Shown: piece by piece, positions 54,501-62,529 of the stretch
How positions within the stretch are numbered: the first letter of the stretch is position 1
Layout of the letters: each line of letters opens with the position of its first letter
Assembly (NCBI GenBank): GCA_038380795.1
Contig: CM076260.1
Location: 35,188,634 to 35,252,633 of the forward strand
Origin: Pyrocephalus nanus
Taxonomy: Eukaryota; Chordata; Aves; Passeriformes; Tyrannidae
Length of the DNA stretch: 64,000 nucleotides
Direction of reading: 5' to 3'
Program-made: the position numbers and the translations under genes
The notes under the pieces: model-generated
Told to the model about the DNA's origin: nothing
What the model saw: the letters and a program-made list of their open reading frames with translations, nothing else
Databases searched by the model: none

Positions 54501-54538
54501 ATGGTAGTGCCTGGCGAGGACCGCCGCTTGTCGGCCAT
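33786..54538 (-). CDS. TBX18: TBX18, T-box transcription factor (complete, 8 coding exons, 592 aa)
   Basis: Joined coding exons (minus strand order): 54538-54271, 53505-53322, 51718-51617, 48737-48566, 42216-42049, 40850-40786, 37139-37045, 34510-33786. They sum to 1779 nt, 592 codons plus TGA; human TBX18 is about 607 residues. All introns are GT-AG and phases agree at every junction. Visible in the protein: an eh1-like motif at residues 18-26 (HAFSVEALI), a basic cluster at 42-47 (PKRRKL) likely to be a nuclear localisation signal, the T-box from about 128 ([10 protein letters not shown]) to about 320 (GRNR), then the conserved FWRP segment and a Ser/Pro/Thr-rich tail ending in HMV. Established for the family: TBX18 is a nuclear T-box repressor that recruits Groucho/TLE through eh1 and acts in sinoatrial node, epicardium, ureter mesenchyme and somite patterning. 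TBX15 and TBX22 are the closest paralogues. The exon 7-8 sequence ([33 protein letters not shown]) matches TBX18 rather than TBX15. Confidence 0.97.
34511..37044 (-). other. TBX18: TBX18 intron 7
   Basis: 2534-nt GT-AG intron between the end of the T-box and the large terminal exon. AT-rich, with no recognised repeat or coding sequence. Confidence 0.88.
37045..37139 (-). CDS. TBX18: TBX18 coding exon 7
   Basis: 95 nt, residues 320-352 in part. The acceptor is CTAAATAG|AATG and the donor is CAAACAAG|GTAATA. It encodes [19 protein letters not shown] and then [24 protein letters not shown] and [11 protein letters not shown] are TBX18-specific; TBX15 has IMETYAFWRPP and FEDFTTMQKQQ at these places. 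This exon is strong evidence for TBX18 over its paralogues. Confidence 0.96.
37140..40785 (-). other. TBX18: TBX18 intron 6
   Basis: 3646-nt GT-AG intron holding a probable MIR-like SINE relic at ~40225-40330. Nothing else recognisable was seen. Confidence 0.88.
40225..40330 (+). mobile_element. MIR/amniote-SINE-like relic in TBX18 intron 6
   Basis: Contains 'ttgaacacaggtctcccac' followed by 'tgcaagtgtactaaacataaggttac', matching the 3' half of amniote MIR-type SINEs ('gaacccaggtctccc, gtgccctaaccactaggct'). Only this half is recognisable. Confidence 0.5.
40786..40850 (-). CDS. TBX18: TBX18 coding exon 6 (T-box, 65 nt)
   Basis: Short exon, too small to stand out as an open frame by itself. 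The acceptor is ATTCACAG|ATAACT and the donor is CGTAACAG|GTAGGT. It encodes [21 protein letters not shown] plus two bases of the next Arg. This is the C-terminal T-box helix whose NPFAKGFR residues insert into the DNA minor groove in known T-box structures. Confidence 0.96.
40851..42048 (-). other. TBX18: TBX18 intron 5
   Basis: 1198-nt GT-AG intron in the middle of the T-box. It includes an A/C-rich simple tract at ~41227-41283. Reading through from exon 5 quickly meets a stop in this intron, so intron retention would truncate the T-box. Confidence 0.88.
42049..42216 (-). CDS. TBX18: TBX18 coding exon 5 (T-box)
   Basis: 168 nt, exactly 56 codons (residues 243-298). The acceptor is ATTTCATAG|ATT and the donor is CAACAG|GTAATT. 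It encodes [17 protein letters not shown] and then [28 protein letters not shown] is the TBX18 form; TBX15 carries an FSSDLSP sequence at this place. The exon ends in the invariant [11 protein letters not shown]. Confidence 0.96.
42217..48565 (-). other. TBX18: TBX18 intron 4 (largest, 6.35 kb)
   Basis: 6349-nt GT-AG intron. It contains the 30-nt poly-A run at 42476-42505 (poly-U in the transcript, about 260 nt before the exon 5 acceptor) but no CR1 or other transposon I can recognise. Short open frames in it are unconserved-looking and are not called. Confidence 0.88.
42476..42505. repeat. Poly-A run (30 nt) in TBX18 intron 4
   Basis: Longest homopolymer in the window. It reads as poly-T on the TBX18 strand about 260 nt upstream of the exon 5 acceptor. 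Confidence 0.9.
48566..48737 (-). CDS. TBX18: TBX18 coding exon 4 (T-box)
   Basis: 172 nt ending in phase 0 (residues 185-242). The acceptor is CTTTTGCAG|GTAT and the donor is GGGCAT|GTGAGT. It encodes [17 protein letters not shown], the [17 protein letters not shown] segment and the [17 protein letters not shown] segment. These are DNA- and dimer-contact regions of the T-box fold in family structures. Confidence 0.97.
48738..51616 (-). other. TBX18: TBX18 intron 3
   Basis: 2879-nt GT-AG intron, AT-rich, with no recognisable interspersed repeat. For an intron of this size the absence of transposons fits, but does not prove, regulatory constraint. Confidence 0.88.
51617..51718 (-). CDS. TBX18: TBX18 coding exon 3 (T-box)
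   Basis: 102 nt, residues 151-185 in part. The acceptor is GTTCAG|GCGG and the donor is TACAG|GTATGG. It encodes [15 protein letters not shown] and then the [18 protein letters not shown] segment. This is the T-box core and is nearly identical across the TBX15/18/22 group. Confidence 0.96.
51719..53321 (-). other. TBX18: TBX18 intron 2
   Basis: 1603-nt GT-AG intron, sharply AT-rich except for the last ~200 nt next to exon 2. It contains an A/C-rich simple tract at ~52407-52450 and a poly-A run at 52747-52760. I saw no coding sequence or transposon in it. Confidence 0.9.
53260..53850. promoter_or_regulatory. CpG island over TBX18 exon 2 and intron 1
   Basis: Dense CpG and high GC across exon 2 and the 5' part of intron 1, in contrast to the AT-rich rest of the gene. 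Edges are estimated by eye. Confidence 0.8.
53322..53505 (-). CDS. TBX18: TBX18 coding exon 2 (linker and start of T-box)
   Basis: 184 nt encoding residues 90-150 plus two bases of codon 151. The acceptor is CTCCGCAG|GC and the donor is GAAG|GTAACA. It begins with GGCEEGF, then a Ser/Pro/Gly-rich linker (SPGGSPKGS, residues 104-112) matching mammalian TBX18, then [11 protein letters not shown] and the first T-box strands ([17 protein letters not shown], 135-151). The sequence lies in a CpG island. Confidence 0.95.
53506..54270 (-). other. TBX18: TBX18 intron 1
   Basis: 765-nt GT-AG intron. Both ends are GC-rich and CpG-dense. The middle (~53860-53990) is AT-rich with a GT/TA microsatellite at ~53886-53915. 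No exon-like coding signal of its own was seen. Confidence 0.9.
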
Positions 54539-54660
54539 GCCCGACACCCTACAGCCCGCGCATCCAGGCGCCCCGCGGCCGCCGACACCGGCACCCGCGC
54601 CCGGCCCGCCGCGCCGGCCGCCCTCCCTTCCTCCCGACCGCGCAGGCAAGGGGCTGGGAC
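54000..54660. promoter_or_regulatory. CpG island over TBX18 exon 1 and 5' UTR
   Basis: High GC with CpG throughout, covering the start codon and exon 1. It is interrupted upstream by the poly-T tract at 54702-54725. Confidence 0.85.
54271..54538 (-). CDS. TBX18: TBX18 coding exon 1 (start codon, eh1 motif, NLS)
   Basis: 268 nt encoding residues 1-89 plus the first base of codon 90. The ATG at 54538-54536 has G at -3 and G at +4, a strong Kozak context, and the first residues ([10 protein letters not shown]) align with the known TBX18 start. An in-frame second Met at residue 13 starts [10 protein letters not shown]. The exon holds the eh1-like repressor motif (18-26), a Q4-P-Q-P3 insertion (31-39) next to the basic KRRKL cluster, and an acidic EDEAAEDE stretch (50-57). 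The donor after 54271 reads CCG|GTGAGT, a near-consensus site. The exon is very CpG-rich. The downstream part (residues 58-89) is low-complexity and poorly constrained in the family. Confidence 0.95.
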
Positions 54661-54701
54661 TTTTCCTCGCCTTTCTTTTTAAATCCGAGTTATCAGCCAA
54701 G

Positions 54702-54725
54702 TTTTTTTTTTTTTTTTTTTTTTTT
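54702..54725. repeat. Poly-T run (24 nt) upstream of TBX18 ATG
   Basis: Reads as poly-A on the TBX18 strand about 165-190 nt before the start codon, so it is probably in the 5' UTR or just outside it. It lies between two CpG islands and next to a T/G-rich stretch that runs to 54760. Confidence 0.9.
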
Positions 54726-54803
54726 GGTTGGGGGGGTTGTTTTGGGTTTTTTTAAAGTGGAAAAAAAAAATCTATTCCTTTCTGCAGATGCGTTCCTTCT
54801 CTC

Positions 54804-54831
54804 CCCCTCCTCCTCCTCCTCCTCCTCCTCC
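54804..54831. repeat. (CCT)n / (GGA)n microsatellite in TBX18 5' region
   Basis: About nine CCT repeats on the plus strand, giving a purine-only GGA tract on the TBX18 strand about 270 nt upstream of the ATG. Such tracts can form non-B DNA and bind GA-repeat factors. Confidence 0.85.
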
Positions 54832-54954
54832 ACGTTCTGCCCCGTCTGATGGGCCAGGCAGGACTGACATGGGTAACAAACGCTCTGCGGACACAAATTA
54901 GGGCTTGTAATTGAAATTTGTTGCCTTGATCTGTCAGCACTTCCAGGCAGGAGA

Positions 54955-55250
54955 CCTGTGGGAAGAACTCGCTCATTAGTGTCACTGCGGCGGCGGGGGC
55001 CGGGCGGAGCCGCGGGGCGGGGGCGGTGCGGCCGGGCCGCCCGCAGCCCAATCAGCGCCGCGCCGGCCCCGCCGCCCCGGCCCCGCCGCCCTTCCAGGGG
55101 GCCCCGCCGCGGCGGCCGGGCGGGAAAGGGGGGGTTCCTCGCCGTCCTGCACCCGCCTCCGCCCAGGCCGAAACAGCCCCGTGCCCCCAGCCTGCGGCAG
55201 ATGCGCCCCGCAATGAACGTTAATGAGACACCCCCTCCCTCCCTTTCGCA
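54955..55250 (-). promoter_or_regulatory. Probable TBX18 core promoter / CpG island with GC boxes and CCAAT box
   Basis: GC-rich, CpG-dense segment 420-710 nt upstream of the TBX18 ATG. It contains GGGCGG GC boxes on the plus strand (55002, 55015, 55021) and a CCAATCA box (55048-55054). I saw no TATA box at a suitable place. This is typical of a broad CpG-island promoter. The transcription start is not determinable here, and the promoter could drive divergent transcription. Confidence 0.55.
55048..55054. promoter_or_regulatory. CCAAT box (NF-Y type)
   Basis: CCAATCAG on the plus strand (CTGATTGG on the TBX18 strand), a full match to the NF-Y core, embedded among GC boxes about 510 nt upstream of the ATG. 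Confidence 0.5.
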
Positions 55251-55254
55251 TTCC

Positions 55255-56600
55255 CCCCGAAACGCAGAAGGAAGGGGGGCTCCGCTGGAGCGCAGCGTCT
55301 CGGTTAGGAAAACCGTTCGAACGTTCAAAAATGACATTGTGCCCTGTCTTGCTTTAGGGGTTAGGAATTACTGGTGTTACTCGGCTGTTGCGCTCAGAAA
55401 TTCGTCGCGTTGTTATTCAGAGTCTGGCTGCGGAAAGGTTCCAGCGTAGCATCCACAACCCACGCTAAACCCAACCCATTATCGAGGAGGCTGCAATAAA
55501 ACGAGAATTAAACTGAACCTTGTATGAACATAGAAGATTCCAGCCGCAGCAACTTTATTAATAATCATATTCAGGTGCATAGAATAGTTACGAGGAAAAT
55601 CTTTTCGTATATTTCCAGTGAGTAAAACTATTAAAGGTTTGGGAAGAGATATTCTTTTCTTTGCATGTCCATGGAAATAAAAATGGTTTGGGGTGATTTT
55701 TGTTGTGTTTTGGTTTGTTTTGTTTTTTTTTTTTCCTTGTTGGGACATTTTTTTCCCCTTTTTTTTTTTTTTTTTCCTCAGAAATAAATGGAGTGACGTG
55801 CTCCATTGAAAGAAACAGAAGATAAACCCTCCAACTGTAAGAAAAAAACATGGAACAAATTTCACAGTTTAGGGGACTATGATCTCAAACTCACTTTACT
55901 GTTCTGGGTAACAGAGAGAAGGAAATTCGTGTTGTGGTTCGTCACTGCCTTGGAGGTCCTGTTCGGGCCGTCGAGTGGCACAGCTGAGATTTCTGATCGT
56001 AATCTAAAACGGAAATAGCTGCCATTTAGGAGACATAACCGTTTCCACTATAGCATTTTACCTACCCGTAAAATGCAAATTTATTCCTCATTTCTATAGC
56101 TGTTTCGTCAAAGAGTGTGAGGAATGAGCTCACTAATAAATACACCCTAGAGAAAAATTATCCCTTCAAATAAGGTTATCAGCGTTAAAGTTGTAAAAGT
56201 GCTTTCCAGACCTGAAAAAATTAGGTATGTGACAGAAAGATAATTAATTAAAGAAAAAAATAAAACAAAACAAAAACGAAACCGCAGCAGGAGCACTAAC
56301 GCTCTCCGCATTGGAAGAGATGGCAACTTGTTTGAGAAAGATTCGTCACCACGAAAAAAATTCCCCTGCAGTGGCTGTCGCTCTGAATTGATAGGGGAGC
56401 AAAAAATGCTTAATGCCTGTCACCGACGAACAGTGCTGCGGAGTTAGTTTATCTTTACATTAATCTGGGACATATTAAGTGTTCCGTGGTCTAAAGTCTG
56501 TCTGCTCTGCCTATTCCAGCCGTGATTGAATCTGAAGGAAATCAGATGTGCGAGAGTGATCGAAACGTGCTAAGCTAGAGGATCTTGCAAGAGTTTAAAC
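55255..56600. other. AT-rich spacer between promoter and second CpG island
   Basis: No gene recognised. It contains T-rich simple tracts at ~55702-55738 and 55751-55776 and an A-rich tract at ~56249-56282. Confidence 0.6.
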
Positions 56601-57250
56601 GCCGGCGCGGTCGGGATGAGATCGATAGGGGAGAGGAAGGAAGGAAATGGATGTTATGTGTCCGAGAGCGCTTCGGCAGCCTCCTCGCCATCACCGACGG
56701 CACCTTCCGCCGCCCCGCTCCGCGCTCCCGCCGCCCGCGGCCGCCGGGCCACACGCGCCACCGCCCGCGGTGCGACGGCCCCCAGGCGAGGCCCGCGGGA
56801 GCAGGTACCGACCCCGCCGCCGCCGCCCGGGGGGGCGGAGGAGCGCGGGAGGAGGAGGGCGCGCTCCGCGGTGGCGGGGCCCGGCGTGCGGGTGGCGGGG
56901 GCCCGGGGGCTTTGGGGCGAGGCTGCGCGTCTGGAGATAATGCGGCGCGGGCGCGGAGAGCGGGGCTGGCCCCGAGCGGCCGCCGGGACCTGCCGGTGCA
57001 GGGGCGAGTTGTCCCCCTCCTCCGCCGGCCTCTCCGAGGCTCGGCATAACGCCGGCGGGGACGGGAACGAAGTGGCGGGGCTGCCGCGGGGGGTCGCGGA
57101 GAAGCCTATGGGCATGGAGCTGCTGATCTTGCCCAGTTTTTATTCCTTTCCCTCCCCCTAGAACCAGCCGCTGCGCGTTCCCGCCGAGGAGACCCTGACC
57201 CCTTGCTCCGCACCGCTCCGCTCCCCACCGCGCTGCACCGCAGGGTGCGC
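56600..57250. promoter_or_regulatory. Second upstream CpG island, 2 kb from the TBX18 start codon
   Basis: About 650 nt of very CpG-dense DNA standing alone between AT-rich flanks. A donor-like CAG|GTACCG on the plus strand lies at ~56800. Open frames run in several frames on both strands because stops are rare in such composition, and none has a recognisable domain. It could be an alternative TBX18 promoter, the start of a divergent noncoding transcript, or a Polycomb-bound island. Confidence 0.75.
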
Positions 57251-57254
57251 GCAG

Positions 57255-58275
57255 CCTGCCCGCCCTACGGCGGAGGGATAGATCGCACGTATTGTTTTTG
57301 TTTCTAGAGGGCAGGAGCTTGTTATTGATTTTTTTTTTCCTCCTCGCTTCATTTCTGGAGGTTGCTATGTGGCATGGTGTTTTCATTTCTTGACTTTTTA
57401 AAATAACTGTTTGGATTTAAATTTATCGAACAACCTGTGATCCATATGTCTGTGCGATTAATTTTTTTTATGGGATGATGAAAGAGAGAAGAATCTCTAT
57501 ATATATTGATTTGCTAATGTAGTAATATATATATCCAAAACACCTTTCTGGGGTTACTTTTATTTCCGGACCTTAAAATGCACTCTGTATTTTAAGGCGA
57601 TTGGGTGAGGCGCTGATTATTTTACGTAGGGCAATCACATATTTAGACTTCCAGGGAAACAATCAAAAACAAAAACAAAAAACAAAACAAACAAACAAAA
57701 AGAAACAAAAATATTTTCCACCAGGTGTTTTCACGCCCTTCTTTCTAAAATTTCGAGTGACATTAAAGGGATAGTTATGGCCATGTTTTGTCATTCACAA
57801 TATGATTTCTGTAAATCTTTTCGAACATTGAAACCGGGTGCCACCAGAGAGTAAAATATCTAAACCATCTCTTTTTCTTCAAAGGCACGATTTTCTGTAA
57901 CTTCCCAGCAGGGACCCATAGGAGCGGTCACTACGGAAAACATATTTATATCATTAGCCGCTTTTCCCCCCCTCCCCTCCCTCAAGTGAGCTTAATCGCT
58001 TCACCCGAAGGAGACGTGACATGTAAAACTGACAGCAGGTAGCTGACGGAGGCTAGCCAGTCAAGCATTATCAACTGGAGAAAAATTACAGACGCCAATG
58101 AGAAAGTCGTCTGTAAACCCCGTTTCTGTGCACCTTCCTCCCCGTCCCTTTCCCTCGCTCTTGCTTGCCAGTGTCGGGTGCGAATTAGCTCTTCAACTTT
58201 CCTATAGCGACTGTCCCAGAGATACAGCTGACCTTCAAGAGAGGGTCGAGAGAAGGTTAAGCGCGGCTTAAATTT
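57255..58275. other. AT-rich segment between CpG islands
   Basis: No gene recognised. It carries a TA-rich stretch at ~57498-57536 and a CAAAA-type tract at ~57661-57715. There is no transposon, so it is a candidate regulatory spacer by position only. Confidence 0.5.
57661..57715. repeat. CAAAA-type simple tract
   Basis: Imperfect CAAAA/CAAA repeats, T- and G-poor on the plus strand. Confidence 0.8.
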
Positions 58276-58279
58276 AAAA

Positions 58280-59300
58280 GAAGCAGGAAAGCCCCCTGAG
58301 CCCCCCTGGCCGCGGCGGGGTATTACAGCCCGCCCGTTCCGTTTCGCAGGGTACCCTCCGGCTAAGCTGCTTTCCCCCATGCCAGGCGGGCTGCAGCCCG
58401 GCGGAGAAGGTGACACCAGGGAGCCTACAGGAACGGTGGTCCAGAGCGGCGGCGGGGCTCTCCATCGGTTCCCGATGAGAACGGCCCAGACCCTGCTCCC
58501 GCTTGTGTGTGCCACCTTCCCGTGCCCGCATAACGAGCGCGGCTCACAGCGAGGGGTGCGGGCGGTCCCAACTCATCCCGCGCCTGGTCCAGGCCCACGG
58601 AGCCTTGGCAACCCCCTGGTACTCATCGCGGACACACTGCCTCGTGCGCCCGCCCGACGGGCTTTAGCTTCGAGGCCGAGCTGGGGCGAGAAGGGAGCGG
58701 GGCCAGTTTCCCAGCACTTGAGACTCCCTGGGCTCAAACTCGACAAGTTGACTGACGGTTCCAACTACGAGGGGACGGCGAGGCCGATTCGGACTCAGCC
58801 TCCAGGACCAGAAAGCATGCAGCATCCCGCTCCGTGGTCCTAGCTCAGGAGCCGAGAAAAGGGAACCGAGTCGGGAGGGCGAGGGGAACCCCCGTACCCT
58901 CATCGCACATAGAACCCTTTGCCGCCTGGGGTGACCCAGATTTAGCCCGGGCCGGGGGGAGCCTCGTTGCGACTGTCACCAGTCGCCCCGAAGCCAAGGC
59001 CAACCTGCTGAAGCGCGGCCACGGTGGCGGGACGGCGGCCCTCAAACAGCTGCCGCGAGTGGAGTTAGCGGATGGCTAATCGATGCGGCGTGGCACATTT
59101 TGTTCCCTCTTCAGCACCGCGGCGCACTGTGCCGTGACAGCCGCGCACCGAGGAGACGAACGGGTCGGGGCCGGCCCGCAGTGCCTGCTGACGGGGAACC
59201 TGGTCCTCTGGCCAGGAGCGCGTCGTTCCCCGGCCATCATCATCGGCCTTTCCCCGTGGACCCCGCCAAACTCCTTGCCCGCCGTGTCCCCGCAGCCTCA
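58280..59300. promoter_or_regulatory. Third upstream CpG island region
   Basis: About 1 kb of GC-rich, CpG-containing sequence 3.7-4.8 kb upstream of the TBX18 ATG, less dense than the islands nearer the gene. No coding domain was recognised on either strand. Confidence 0.65.
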
Positions 59301-60596
59301 GGTCTCGTTTTAAAACTGAGGGGGGAAAAAAGTATTCACTCCCCTGCTGCGGAGTATAAATAAAATCAACGTAGGGGAAATAAACGCGCAGCCAACCGAC
59401 CGGCTTTCCGGACGGGTGAAAATGCCGAGAAACTGCATTAAAGAATTGAAAACACAATATAAAGGCATTCGTGTTAAAATTGTAACTATTCTGGTGACAG
59501 AGTTTTATAGCGCTTATATTACTATCTTAATTTGTAATTACACAGCGACAATTATGAATAATTTTTAAGGAAGTCTCCAGTCTTTAATACGATGCTCCCA
59601 CTTATATTTATTGTTCGTTTCAGACAAATGGTTTTTTAAAATAGCCTTTTCATTACTCCAGTCACAAAATAAACATTTGCAAACGCTAAATGAGGGTTGA
59701 AGAAACCTCTTACTTTACATGTTTTTATTGCTTTCCTATAAATTTAACTCAGATTTTCACTATTGTCTCAGGAAAAATATGAAAACGTATAGAATTATTA
59801 AATCAGGTAGCCTTAAATCACTATAGTTTAGGGTAGAGCAACTAATTGGAAATAGTTATGTCGGCGAGGCTGGGATTTCAGCAGTAAAAAGATACAGTAT
59901 ATCCCCTTTTTATCATAACGCGAGTCTACGGGAACATTTATATCATGCCATTGTAAGAAATGATGTGTAGTTAAACAACATTTTTTAAGCAGGGCTTGTG
60001 TCTTTATAGCAACCCTCCGTCTTTAGTCAGGGCTAGTTCTCATATTACATGAAATGTACTTTAAGAAGTACTACCTGCTCCAGCTGTCCAGGAAAAACTG
60101 AATTATGGAACTAGGAAACATATGGCAGTTGCATATTGCATGAGTATGGTACATATGAAAGTTATAAATTTCTTTTTTAAGTAACCATTGTAAACGCATT
60201 TTTATAGGTTTCACAGTATGTATTACATCTGTAATTTTAATTTTTGCAATATACCTTTTTAAAGATACCTATGTTTTCTGTACTCTAGGGAAGGAAATAC
60301 AAAGAGACGTTTACGCGTAAAAAAAAAAAAAAATTCTGCGAGCAAAACAAACAAGCCAGGTAAATAAATGAGGAAGCGGGGCTTCCTCGCAATGGAAAGG
60401 ACACTATGCCATCTATTGGCAAAGCAGTTATTTACAGAGCTAAGGGTACCCAAGCGAGTATTTTCTCTTCTTTCAGTATTGCGGAATGTCTTATTCGTAT
60501 TTTTGCTGTATTATGACAAAAAAAATAAAGACATTTCCATGGAGGTCCAGTAGAAAAAAAAAGAAAGGGGGAAAAATAAAAGAAGAAAGCAAAGAC

Positions 60597-60637
60597 AGTT
60601 AATGAATTTATACCTCACAAATTAGAGTTCATTAACT
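60597..60637. repeat. Inverted repeat with TAAT-containing arms
   Basis: AGTTAATGAA (60597-60606) and TTCATTAACT (60628-60637) are perfect 10-nt inverted arms around a 21-nt AT-rich spacer. The arms contain GTTAAT half-sites of the HNF1/homeodomain type. Confidence 0.8.
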
Positions 60638-60748
60638 CACAGGGGGATTTTGCAGCTAATTGCAAACTCCCTTCTTGGAGCGCCCGAGTGGGAGCGGTTT
60701 AGCTTTTTCGATTGTTTTATTACTGAACCGTGTCAAACAAGGCGCTTT

Positions 60749-60762
60749 TTTTTTCTTTCTCT

Positions 60763-60793
<31 letters not shown>
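60749..60793. repeat. T/C-rich simple tract
   Basis: Pyrimidine-only tract consisting of a T run, a CT-rich middle and a long T run. Confidence 0.85.
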
Positions 60794-60796
<3 letters not shown>

Positions 60797-60934
60797 CCTA
60801 TGTTTTTAATGTAAGGTTACTTAAGGACTTAATGGCCACGAAAGGGCCCAGCGGGCTTTTCGGAAGCTGACCTTATGGTCTCTGCTCATTTCAGTCCTCC
60901 TCTGAACGCTACGCGAGTCTGACTGCAGGATCAG

Positions 60935-61115
60935 GCCGCCTTTTCCACTCCTGGCAGAGCTCCCCCGAAACACGACCCTGACCTGCGAGGCGGTACAAGG
61001 CTCTGTCGGACTGATCCCGGCGAGGGGCAGCTGTCCGGCTCGGACGGGCGGGCGGCGGCAGCGGCGGGGGCAGGAGGTGAGCGGCGCCGCCCCCACCGGG
61101 TCCCGCAGGCAGCGC
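60935..61115. promoter_or_regulatory. Short CpG-rich block
   Basis: About 180 nt of CpG-rich sequence (around ggcggcggcagcggcggggg, 61049-61068) flanked by AT-rich DNA. Confidence 0.5.
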
Positions 61116-61849
61116 TTGTTCTTCGCGGCAGAAAAGCTTATCCCGTAGAAGAGAGCTACTAGTGCTTTTCCTGTTTCCAGGGAGGGGAAGGAGAAGATCA
61201 TATTTCCCCATCAGCTATAAATAAACCGAAATAATCGGACAGATGTGAAGGGAAGAGTCAATTTCTCCTGTTCCAAGCGTAGATCAATTTCTGAACGAAA
61301 GTTCCTGCCTCTCCGCCTTGAACTGGCTTTCTTCCTGCTTCCCTCGCTTGCTAAGGACTTGACTTTTCCCCTGCCATGACTAGCCCAGTACTGCTTGGTG
61401 GGAAACACGAGAGCCCTTTGTTTTAGCTTTCAACGCAGTAATCTCCCTTTCCCCGTCCCGCAGAACGCGGCTCGGCCGTTCTCGCCTAGATGTGTGCGTC
61501 GCGGGGGTGGGGGTGGGAGAAATTCCTGGGAGCACCTGTATTTCTCAGCTCGAAAGGTTAATCTTTCCCCACATAGAAAGAGAAAAAACAAAAATCCCTA
61601 AAATAAAATAAAATAATAAAAAAACCCCAAAACAAAACCACAATCCCCTCCGTCTAAAACCAGACCCCAGAGAACAGGAAAATACAAAATCCAGACCCTG
61701 CACTCATATCCTTTTACTGCTCTTCTCGGTGTGAACGTGTGAGTAGACGGTGTTTTACAAAGTTGTCTGAATTTCATGAAAGGCCGTTCCTGTGTTTATA
61801 TGCGAGGGGAATTGCACTGTCTCGTTGACTGAAACGCACCTTCCCCGAC

Positions 61850-62260
61850 TAGCCTTTCTTTATCCGGGCAGAAGGATGCGGTGCTGGGAGCCCGAAGGCT
61901 TCGTCTCGCAGCCTCATGCCAGGATTTTCGGATCAGCCCCACTCGCCCCTCGCTAGCGAGGGAGAGCAAATCCACGCACTCGGGAGCGCAGAACTCGTTT
62001 TCTGCCTTTCCCCCCCCCCCCCCCCCCCCCGCAAACATCCTCAAAGCCCAGACGAGCCGCGGGCTGGCGGCGGCCCGCCACTGGGTACGGTGATGGGGCA
62101 GTGAGCGTCCCGGGCCGTCGCCGAGGCTCCCTGCAGTCCGTTATCTGTGCTGGGGCACCACCATCGCTCCCAGGAACGCTTCCTCTGTTCCTCGTGCCCG
62201 CTTTTAGGGTGACTGCCTGCGAACGGGAACGTTGCGCCCCAATGTTCGTCCGGGACACAC
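61850..62260. promoter_or_regulatory. CpG-rich block with internal poly-C run
   Basis: Moderately CpG-rich region interrupted by 21 consecutive C residues at 62010-62030. There is no coding evidence. Confidence 0.5.
62010..62030. repeat. Poly-C homopolymer (21 nt)
   Basis: Uninterrupted C run inside CpG-rich sequence. Long G/C homopolymers are rare and are sequencing- and assembly-prone, so the exact length may be inaccurate. Confidence 0.85.
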
Positions 62261-62529
62261 AGAAGCGCCAGGCGAGAGCATTATCGGGGAGCTATCGGAG
62301 AAAGAGGCAGGAGTGTAGGGTCCAGGGGTAGAAAGGTATTGATCGAGGAGAAGACCGAGCTACACCTCAACAGCGATTTTTGAAGAAGCCATCAAACTGG
62401 CCTGTCTGCGGAGCAGCCCAAGCACACTGGCTCCCCATGCCACCCCCAGCACCCGCTGCAACAAGATGCCAGCCAAGCCCCGGAGCATGGCCCGATTTAC
62501 CCTGTCACCTGAAAGAAGAGATTTAGCTT

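Larger units (their letters stand above)
59305..60930. other. AT-rich, repeat-poor upstream segment
   Basis: No coding sequence or transposon recognised. It includes many TAAT homeodomain-type cores, an inverted repeat at 60597-60637, a poly-A run at 60320-60334 and a T/C-rich tract at 60749-60793. By position, composition and lack of transposons it is a candidate conserved noncoding region; conservation could not be tested. Confidence 0.4.

Noticed and set aside
54539..54700. N-terminal extension of TBX18 by 54 codons upstream of the ATG, in frame and open
   Set aside because: The frame begins at TTG, not ATG; the residues are low-complexity Gly/Arg. The ATG at 54538 has a strong Kozak context and matches the known TBX18 N-terminus.
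53187..55450. Long open frames (up to ~215 codons) on the plus strand and in alternative minus frames around TBX18 exons 1-2
   Set aside because: They arise because stop codons are rare in GC-rich DNA. They have Arg/Pro/Gly/Ala-rich composition, no domain, and overlap real exons or promoter sequence.
56585..59460. Open frames of 100-230 codons in the upstream CpG islands
   Set aside because: Open in several frames on both strands, biased composition and no recognisable domain or splice-linked partner exons.
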